From positions 1 to 62,222 of the forward strand of contig JBOGUF010000010.1 in NCBI GenBank assembly GCA_050696075.1: DNA of 62,222 bases, written 5' to 3'. Under the pieces are notes generated by a model. The model had not been told where the DNA came from. It did no database searches and saw nothing but the letters and a program-made list of their open reading frames with translations. Shown in pieces: positions 57,089 to 62,222 of this stretch. Position 1 is the first letter of the stretch. Each line of letters begins with the position of its first letter. This DNA comes from JBOGUF01 sp050696075. Lineage in GTDB: Bacteria > Chloroflexota > Chloroflexia > Thermomicrobiales > UBA6265. The position numbers and the translations under genes are program-made.

Positions 57089-57128
57089 CGACGATCGGCA
57101 GCTAGACTCTCGTGAATGGAGCAGTCGG

Positions 57129-58079
57129 GTGATCGTTGCGCTGGCGGGGGGCGTCGGCGGGGCGAAGCTGGCGCAGGGGTTGGAACTTGCCCTGTCGCCG
57201 GGGGAGCTGACCGTCGTCGTCAATACCGCCGACGACTTCGAACTGTACGGGTTGCATATCAGTCCTGACGTCGACACGGTCGTTTATACCCTGGCTGGCC
57301 TTGCCAACCCGGCGACCGGCTGGGGCATCGCCGGCGACACGCGGCACGCGCTCGACGCGATGGTGCGGCTGGGCGAAGAGCCGTGGTTTCTCTTGGGCGA
57401 CCAGGACTTAGGGACTCACATCCTGCGCACCGCGCGCCTACGGGGCGGCGCTCCACTGTCCGAGGTCACGGCGGACTTTGCGCGGGCACTTGGGGTGAAG
57501 GCGCGGATTCTGCCGATGACGGATGACCCGGTCGCGACGTTGGTCGAAACACCGGACGGCATTCTTTCCTTCCAGGACTATTTCGTGCGGCGGCGGCAAA
57601 CGGATGACGTACTGGGCGTGCGCTTCACCGGGATCGAGCAGGCGCGGCCCGCTCCAGCGGTGCTCGACGCGATCGCGGCGGCCGATCTGATCGTGATCTG
57701 CCCATCGAACCCGATCGTGAGTGTGGGGCCGATCCTGGCGCTGCCGTGGATTCGGCCGGCGTTGGAGGAAACGACGGCGCCCATCGTCGCCGTCAGCCCG
57801 ATCGTCGGCGGCCGGGCGATCAAGGGACCGGCCGATAAGATGCTGGCATCGCTGGGTCGGGAGGTCTCGGCCCACGGGGTGGCGGAGCTCTACGCCGGGC
57901 TGATCGCCGGTATCGTCGTCGATGAGCAGGATCGGGCGTTGGTCTCGCGCATCAAAGGAATTGGCATGCGCGTCGTAGCGAGTCAGACGATCATGGGTGA
58001 CGCCGGTGATCGGCGGCGCCTCGCGGAGGAGGTGATCGCCTTCGGCCGATCGCTCGCGCCGGTCGGAGTGACACCATGA
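57129..58079 (+). CDS. cofD: 2-phospho-L-lactate (or phosphoenolpyruvate) transferase, F420 biosynthesis
   Basis: 316 aa from GTG 57129 (GGAG 8 bases upstream); ATG 57072 is an in-frame alternative that would overlap the previous gene. CofD/FbiA joins the phospho-lactyl or phosphoenolpyruvyl moiety of a GDP-activated donor to Fo, giving (dehydro-)F420-0. Signature pieces are 'VALAGGVGGAKLAQGLEL', 'VVVNTADDFELYGLHISPDV' (two substrate Asp), 'WGIAGDTRHALD', 'CPSNPIVSVGPILALP', 'VSPIVGGRAIKGPADKML'. It overlaps cofC by 4 bases. Confidence 0.93.
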   Translation: MIVALAGGVGGAKLAQGLELALSPGELTVVVNTADDFELYGLHISPDVDTVVYTLAGLANPATGWGIAGDTRHALDAMVRLGEEPWFLLGDQDLGTHILRTARLRGGAPLSEVTADFARALGVKARILPMTDDPVATLVETPDGILSFQDYFVRRRQTDDVLGVRFTGIEQARPAPAVLDAIAAADLIVICPSNPIVSVGPILALPWIRPALEETTAPIVAVSPIVGGRAIKGPADKMLASLGREVSAHGVAELYAGLIAGIVVDEQDRALVSRIKGIGMRVVASQTIMGDAGDRRRLAEEVIAFGRSLAPVGVTP

Positions 58080-58732
58080 CGAGCGGGGGAATCGTTGCCG
58101 TCGTGCCGATTCGCTCGGTGACGGGAGGCAAGACGCGCCTGGCGGCGGCGGTGGCGCCGCGAATGCGCGAAGAGCTCGTGCGGCGGATGCTGCTGGGCGT
58201 CCTCACCGCAATCCACGAATCGCATGCGATCTCGGCGGTCGCCGTCGTCAGTCCGGATCGGGAGGCGCTGGCGCTGGCGGCAAGCGCCGGGGCGGTTCCG
58301 GTCGCACAGGCTGCATCGACGCCGGGTCTCAACGCCGCAATCGACGTCGGGAGGCAATGGGCAAAGGAGCGCGGGGCGGGCGCGATGCTCGTCCTCTTCG
58401 GCGACTTGCCGTTGCTGACCGGCGACGATGTGCGCAACCTCGTGCGACGGGATGCGCCGGTTGTGCTTGCCCCGGACCGGCACGGCTCAGGGACGAATGC
58501 GCTGCTGTTGCGACTTGGTGATGCGGAGGAAGGCCGCCACTTCCGCTTCCACTATGGCCACGAAAGCTACGCACATCACATTGACGAGGCGCATCGACTC
58601 GGCCTCGAAGTGACGACGTCGATCGCGCCCGGCACCACGCTCGACCTCGATACGCCTGATGATCTCCGCCTCCTGGGATGGGTGACCGCCGGTGACGTGC
58701 CCATTGCGACCTCGGAGGTCGAGGTCGCATGA
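58076..58732 (+). CDS. cofC: Phospholactate/phosphoenolpyruvate guanylyltransferase, F420 biosynthesis
   Basis: 218 aa nucleotidyltransferase (MobA-like fold) that activates phospholactate or PEP with GTP. 'VAVVPIRSVTGGKTRLAAAV' is the nucleotide loop. 'STPGLNAAIDVGRQWAKERG' and 'VLFGDLPLLTGDDVRNLVRR' carry the metal Asp, and 'VLAPDRHGSGTNALLLRLGD' is the family block. It is fused to neither neighbour. ATGA overlaps join it to cofD and cofE. Confidence 0.93.
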   Translation: MTSGGIVAVVPIRSVTGGKTRLAAAVAPRMREELVRRMLLGVLTAIHESHAISAVAVVSPDREALALAASAGAVPVAQAASTPGLNAAIDVGRQWAKERGAGAMLVLFGDLPLLTGDDVRNLVRRDAPVVLAPDRHGSGTNALLLRLGDAEEGRHFRFHYGHESYAHHIDEAHRLGLEVTTSIAPGTTLDLDTPDDLRLLGWVTAGDVPIATSEVEVA

Positions 58733-59508
58733 GCGATCCGAGTGCTGAAATGCGTCTGATCGGTTTGCCGGGGCTGCCGGAGGTGCGGCCGGGAGACGAT
58801 CTGCCCAACCTCATCGGCGACGCGATCGAACGTGCGGGTCTGGACCTGGAACCGGGCGACGTCCTGGTCGTGACGCAGAAGATCGTCAGTAAAGCCGAGG
58901 GGCGGTTGGTCCACTTGGCTGAGGTCGAGCCGTCGGAGCTGGCGCGGCGGGTCGCGGAACAGTATGGCAAAGACGCGCGGCAGGTCGAAGTCGTGCTGAG
59001 GGAAGCGGTCCGCATCGTGCGGATGGACCGGGGCATCATCATCGCGGAGACGGCGCACGGGTTCGTCTGCGCCAACGCCGGGGTCGACGCCTCGAACGTG
59101 AGTGCTGAGACTGTCTGTTTGCTGCCGGTCGATCCAGACGCGTCGGCGGCGCGGATTCGCGCGGCGCTGGGGCGTCGCTTTGGGCTGGTAGACCGCGAGC
59201 AGCCCGGTGTCATTGTGTCCGATTCATTTGGCCGGCCGTGGCGGCGGGGCATTGTCAACGTGGCCATAGGTGTGGCCGGCCTGGCGCCGCTCGCCGATTA
59301 CCGTGGGCAGTACGACGCCGCGGGGTACGAGTTGAGCGTGACGGTGCTTGCGGTCGCGGACGAGTTGGCGTCAGCCGCGGAACTCGTCATGAATAAGCTC
59401 GACGCGCGGCCGGTGGTGCTGGTGCGCGGGTACGTGCCGCCGCTCGCGGCGACGCCGGGTACGGCTCGCGATCTGGTGCTCGATCCGGTCCGCGATTTGT
59501 TCCGATAG
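58729..59508 (+). CDS. cofE: Coenzyme F420-0:L-glutamate ligase
   Basis: 259 aa GTP-dependent ligase adding the glutamate tail. Family blocks are 'GDVLVVTQKIVSKAEGRLV', 'GIIIAETAHGFVCANAGVDA' plus 'SNV', 'VSDSFGRPWRRGIVNVAIGV' and 'DYRGQYDAAGYELSVT'. It is a stand-alone archaeal-like form without the C-terminal flavin-binding domain of actinobacterial FbiB, so final reduction of dehydro-F420 would need another protein. 4-base overlap with cofC. Confidence 0.94.
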   Translation: MSDPSAEMRLIGLPGLPEVRPGDDLPNLIGDAIERAGLDLEPGDVLVVTQKIVSKAEGRLVHLAEVEPSELARRVAEQYGKDARQVEVVLREAVRIVRMDRGIIIAETAHGFVCANAGVDASNVSAETVCLLPVDPDASAARIRAALGRRFGLVDREQPGVIVSDSFGRPWRRGIVNVAIGVAGLAPLADYRGQYDAAGYELSVTVLAVADELASAAELVMNKLDARPVVLVRGYVPPLAATPGTARDLVLDPVRDLFR

Positions 59509-59525
59509 CAGAAAGGACAGCAACC

Positions 59526-60515
59526 TTGGGCATTGTTGGATACGCCGCGTCGTTTGAGCAGTTTCACCCGACCGATCTCCTTACTTGGTCGAAGCAGGCA
59601 GAGCGGGCCGGGTTCGAGGCGGTGATGGCGTCGGACCACTTTCACCCGTGGGTGCCGTCGCAAGGGCAGTCGGCCTTTGTCTGGGCGTGGCTGGGCGCGC
59701 TCGGTTCGCGGACAAACCTGCGGTTCGGCACGGGCGTGACGCCGCCGGGGTATCGGTATCATCCGGCGATCATCGCCCAGGCGGCGGCGACGCTGGAGGC
59801 GATGTACCCCGGCCGCTTCTACCTCGGTTTGGGCGCCGGCGAGGCGCTCAACGAGCACATCACCGGCGAGTATTGGCCGGAGGCGCCGGTGCGGCTCGAA
59901 CGGCTGATGGAATCGATCGAGATCATCAAGGCGCTCTTCACCGGCAAGGTGATCAAGCACCGGGGAACGCATTTCAATGTTGAGAGCGCCAAGCTCTACA
60001 CGTTGCCGGAGGCGCCGCCGCCGATCTACGTTGCCACCTCCGGTCCGATCATGGCCGGGCGGACCGGAAGGTACACCGACGGCATCATCACCGTGGGCGC
60101 GGCCGACGAAAAGGTGAAGATGCTGTTAGAGCGGTACGAGAAGGGCGCGCGGGAGGCCGGCAAGGACCCGGCGGCGATGCCGCGCATCCTGCAAGTCAAA
60201 GTCTCGTATGCGGAGTCGGTTGAGGCGGCGACCGAGCAGGCAATGAAGGAGTGGCCGAACGGCGGCATGAACTTCCCGAAGGGGGACGTCCGCAACCCCG
60301 AGGACTTCGAGGCGATGGCGAAGCTGGTCCGCGCCGAACACTACAAGAACCGCGTCTTGCTCACGCCCGACCTGGACGAGCACGTCGCCCACATCCAACA
60401 CTTCATTGATCTCGGCTTCACCGAGATCTACATCCACAACGTCGGCCGGAACCAGGAGGCGTTCATCAAAGCGTACGGCGAGCAGGTGATTCCGAAGCTG
60501 AAGTGGATCGGATAG
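59526..60515 (+). CDS. F420-dependent LLM-class oxidoreductase (glucose-6-phosphate dehydrogenase-like)
   Basis: 329 aa luciferase-like TIM barrel. 'ASFEQFHPTDLLTWSKQAER', 'VMASDHFHPWVPSQGQSAFV', 'GTGVTPPGYRYHPAIIAQAA', 'GRFYLGLGAGEALNEHITGE' and 'VATSGPIMAGRTGRYTDGII' match the Fgd/F420-binding subgroup. The 'SDHFHPW' block carries the catalytic His-Trp pair region. TTG 59526 is the start, with AAGGA upstream. It is 17 bp after cofE. It could generate F420H2 from a sugar phosphate or an alcohol; substrate is inferred only. Confidence 0.9.
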   Translation: MGIVGYAASFEQFHPTDLLTWSKQAERAGFEAVMASDHFHPWVPSQGQSAFVWAWLGALGSRTNLRFGTGVTPPGYRYHPAIIAQAAATLEAMYPGRFYLGLGAGEALNEHITGEYWPEAPVRLERLMESIEIIKALFTGKVIKHRGTHFNVESAKLYTLPEAPPPIYVATSGPIMAGRTGRYTDGIITVGAADEKVKMLLERYEKGAREAGKDPAAMPRILQVKVSYAESVEAATEQAMKEWPNGGMNFPKGDVRNPEDFEAMAKLVRAEHYKNRVLLTPDLDEHVAHIQHFIDLGFTEIYIHNVGRNQEAFIKAYGEQVIPKLKWIG

Positions 60516-60528
60516 CGACAGCGCGGAT

Positions 60529-60930
60529 CTAATTCGTTCGAGACCGGTACAACTTCAGACCTGGAACACGCTCAAAGTGGCGGAGATTGCGCGTCAGGAG
60601 CGTAAGGTCGCGTTCCAGGGCGGTAGCGGCTATCAGCAGGTCCATATCGGGGATCAGGTTGCCGTCCCAGCGCAACAACGATCGTAATTCGGCAAATCGT
60701 TCGGCGATGGGCTCGGTGACGTCAAGCACCGCGAAGCCGGCCAGTAATCGCCGAAACGAAGCAATACCGGATGCCGGATTGTCAAGTACGAATGCGCCCT
60801 CGTATACCTCGGCGAGCGCGATGGTGTTGACGGCGATGCCCTCTGAACGCGTCTGCTGAATTGCCTGTATGGCCGAGGCGATGCCGACTGTCGCGTCGAT
60901 GATCCAATCGCTGTCCAGCAGGTATCTCAA
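60529..60930 (-). CDS. VapC-like PIN-domain toxin (module A)
   Basis: 133 aa PIN RNase. Acidic residues are Asp6 and Asp8 in 'LLDSDWIID', Glu in 'ALAEVYEGAFV', and Asp in 'LIPDMDLLIAATALERDLTL', followed by 'LTRNLRHFERV'. TTG start at 60930. It overlaps the antitoxin stop by 4 bases. It probably cleaves tRNA or rRNA, as VapC toxins do. Confidence 0.92.
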   Translation of the reverse strand: MRYLLDSDWIIDATVGIASAIQAIQQTRSEGIAVNTIALAEVYEGAFVLDNPASGIASFRRLLAGFAVLDVTEPIAERFAELRSLLRWDGNLIPDMDLLIAATALERDLTLLTRNLRHFERVPGLKLYRSRTN

Positions 60931-61214
60931 GGACGGTCGGGCGGACGCGTGCCGGCTTCACGGGCAGCGTAGATGTAGGCCTTCATCCGCTCGCCTTCCT
61001 CTTCGGAGATGCTGCCGGCGGCGGCCAACATGCCTTCCATCAGTTTGTCCGGATCGTAGTTCGCCCACGGATCGTCGTTCTCTGTTTCTTCTCGTTCCAA
61101 GCGGTACCGGCGACCGTTGGTGATCAGCACGAGCGGTCGATCACCTGCCTCGTCGATCAGGCGGGCGACCTCGCTATTGGGCTCCACGGTGACGATCCTC
61201 GTTGCCGCGACCAT
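60927..61214 (-). CDS. VapB/Phd-like antitoxin (module A)
   Basis: 95 aa. 'RIVTVEPNSEVARLIDEAGD' with 'RPLVLITNGRRYRLEREETE' forms the N-terminal DNA-binding part seen in these antitoxins, then 'DDPWANYDPDKLMEGMLAAA' leads into the toxin-binding tail. ATG 61214 with GGAGA upstream. DNA 61063-61157 is almost identical to 61842-61936 in module B. Confidence 0.88.
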   Translation of the reverse strand: MVAATRIVTVEPNSEVARLIDEAGDRPLVLITNGRRYRLEREETENDDPWANYDPDKLMEGMLAAAGSISEEEGERMKAYIYAAREAGTRPPDRP

Positions 61215-61307
61215 GGATATCTCCTTTCCACGTCCATTTTCCCAAGTTCATTCTATAACGTGGTCGGGGCACGGATGCGAGACGACTGCAGCGGCTGCGG
61301 CTGCGTC

Positions 61308-61709
61308 CTAGCCGTCGCTCGGCTGGTAGAGTCTGAGATCCGGGATACGCGTGAAATGCCGGACGTTGCGTGTCACCAATGTGAGGTTGTGGACCCGCGC
61401 TGTTGCGGCGATCAGGAGGTCGAGATCGGGTATCAAGGTGCCCTGGCGCCGGAGCGCCGAGCGAAGTTGTGCAAAGTCATCGACGACCGCAAGGGTGACG
61501 TCGATGACGCGGACGCCACTTAGGAACAACCAGATCGCGGCAATCTTATCCGCGGAGTTCACTGATCCGTATGCTCCGTCCAACACCTCGCCAACTGTCA
61601 CAACGCTGACGGCGAGTCCTTGGTCCGCGAGGTCGGTCCATACCTTGACGGCATCGGGCCTCCCATTGAGGCCACTTATCGTGAGGTCGCTATCGATCAG
61701 CACCGTCAC
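61308..61709 (-). CDS. VapC-like PIN-domain toxin (module B)
   Basis: 133 aa PIN RNase. 'VLIDSDLTISGLNGRPDAVK' gives the first Asp pair, 'TVGEVLDGAYGS' the Glu, 'LIPDLDLLIAATARVHNLTL' the later Asp, then 'VTRNVRHFTRIPDLRLYQ'. It starts at ATG 61709, with a 4-base overlap to its antitoxin. Clearly homologous to module A but diverged, in contrast to the antitoxins. Confidence 0.92.
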   Translation of the reverse strand: MTVLIDSDLTISGLNGRPDAVKVWTDLADQGLAVSVVTVGEVLDGAYGSVNSADKIAAIWLFLSGVRVIDVTLAVVDDFAQLRSALRRQGTLIPDLDLLIAATARVHNLTLVTRNVRHFTRIPDLRLYQPSDG

Positions 61710-61993
61710 GGTGGATCCGCGGGTCGGCTTCCTTCTTCACGCCACCGGTAGATGTCAGCAATCATTTGTTCCGTGTCGACATCGCTCCAACTGCCGGCGG
61801 CGGCCAAGATACCGGCTTTCGCCTTTTCTGGGTCGTAGTCTGCCCACGGATCGTCGTTCTCTGTTTCTTCTCGCTCCAAGCGGTACCGGCGGCCGTTGGT
61901 GATCAGCACGAGCGGTCGATCACCTGCCTCGTCGATAAGGCGAGCGACGTCGCTGTCCGGTTCTACGGTTACCGTCTTGACTGCCGAGACCAT
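61706..61993 (-). CDS. VapB/Phd-like antitoxin (module B)
   Basis: 95 aa. It has the same middle block as module A ('RPLVLITNGRRYRLEREETE', 'DDPWADYDPEK') and a different C-terminal toxin-binding tail ('SWSDVDTEQMIADIYRWREE'). ATG 61993 with GGAGA upstream. The 95-bp stretch 61842-61936 differs from 61063-61157 at only two positions that I can see. Confidence 0.88.
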   Translation of the reverse strand: MVSAVKTVTVEPDSDVARLIDEAGDRPLVLITNGRRYRLEREETENDDPWADYDPEKAKAGILAAAGSWSDVDTEQMIADIYRWREEGSRPADPP

Positions 61994-62222
61994 AGAAGTC
62001 TCCTTCCACAATGTCCACCTCTGAATTGTAGAACGCGGGCCGCGCGGCAATGCAATAATCGAATTCGAATGGGATTGACGGCCGCGGTCTACCAAGCTAT
62101 CCTTTTGATAGCACAGCCTTCGGGGTTTGGTGAGGCCGCCGTGCTATGACGGCCAAGTCCTGACCGGCGGTATAGCCCGCGAGCTTTCCTGGGTTCAGGC
62201 GAGCACGATCCGGTGAGATTCC

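Noticed and set aside
1..62222. CRISPR arrays, insertion sequences, tRNA and rRNA genes
   Set aside because: No regularly spaced direct repeats, transposase genes, tRNA cloverleaf or rRNA-like stretch was recognised by eye; a short tRNA could still be missed.
62000..62222. Possible gene start in the last 220 bases
   Set aside because: No frame with a ribosome site or family resemblance is visible; it appears to be the upstream region of antitoxin module B and unassigned sequence.

Overview
The window is 62.2 kb of GC-rich bacterial DNA with dense genes on both strands, many GTG and TTG starts, and short intergenic gaps. Its features point to a free-living, probably aerobic heterotroph of the phylum Chloroflexota, most likely near Thermomicrobia. 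They are a coenzyme F420 biosynthesis run (cofD-cofC-cofE) with F420-type oxidoreductases, RNase J, an AraM-type glycerol-1-phosphate dehydrogenase, Tat-exported solute-binding proteins, and surface proteins with 'TPVGTPVAS' linkers. The taxonomic call is inference; no rRNA or tRNA gene was seen.

Layout. 1-2.1 kb: end of a peptide-type ABC permease pair, a PfkB kinase and a small unknown protein. 2.1-4.5 kb: UDP-glucose dehydrogenase and UDP-glucuronate epimerase. 4.6-10.9 kb: SWIM zinc-finger protein, macrodomain protein, a broken PIN gene, O-methyltransferase, and a flavin/F420-type PPOX protein divergent from a WYL regulator with a palindrome between them. 11-13.5 kb: a tandem-duplicated malic enzyme whose first half has lost metal-site residues. 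13.7-19 kb: zinc-ribbon/PH protein, an eCIS-cargo-like protein, a HigBA-type toxin-antitoxin pair lying between an intact oppF and a decayed copy of its 3' end, oppD, and a membrane protein gene with an in-frame stop. 19.2-22 kb: ECF sigma factor, RskA-like anti-sigma factor and a secreted cupredoxin. 22-29.8 kb: molybdopterin oxidoreductase, gluconokinase-like kinase, YceI protein with a divergent HxlR regulator, and RNase J. 30-40 kb: secreted and surface proteins, including an Asp-box beta-propeller followed by an unusually large solute-binding protein and two permeases, then a small RTX-type protein.

40-49.4 kb is the most coherent accessory region. It holds an AraM-type G1P dehydrogenase, a PhoD-like phosphodiesterase/phosphatase, two sugar-type permeases, a solute-binding protein and a SorC regulator on the minus strand. 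Divergent from them are an AraL/NagD-type HAD phosphatase and a glycerophosphodiester phosphodiesterase. This resembles the araL-araM-araNPQ set without arabinose enzymes and with two phosphodiesterases added. I infer a scavenging route for glycerophosphodiesters, possibly sn-glycerol-1-phosphate. 49.4-56.4 kb: class-V aminotransferase and an Opp-type operon with two paralogous solute-binding proteins. 56.6-60.5 kb: F420 operon. 60.5-62 kb: two tandem VapBC-like modules sharing a nearly identical 95-bp stretch.

Recurring themes are several importers without a local ATPase (only oppD/oppF at 16.3-18.4 kb), twin-arginine signals on every complete solute-binding protein, GC-rich hairpin repeats placed directly after stop codons, and remnants of toxin-antitoxin genes.
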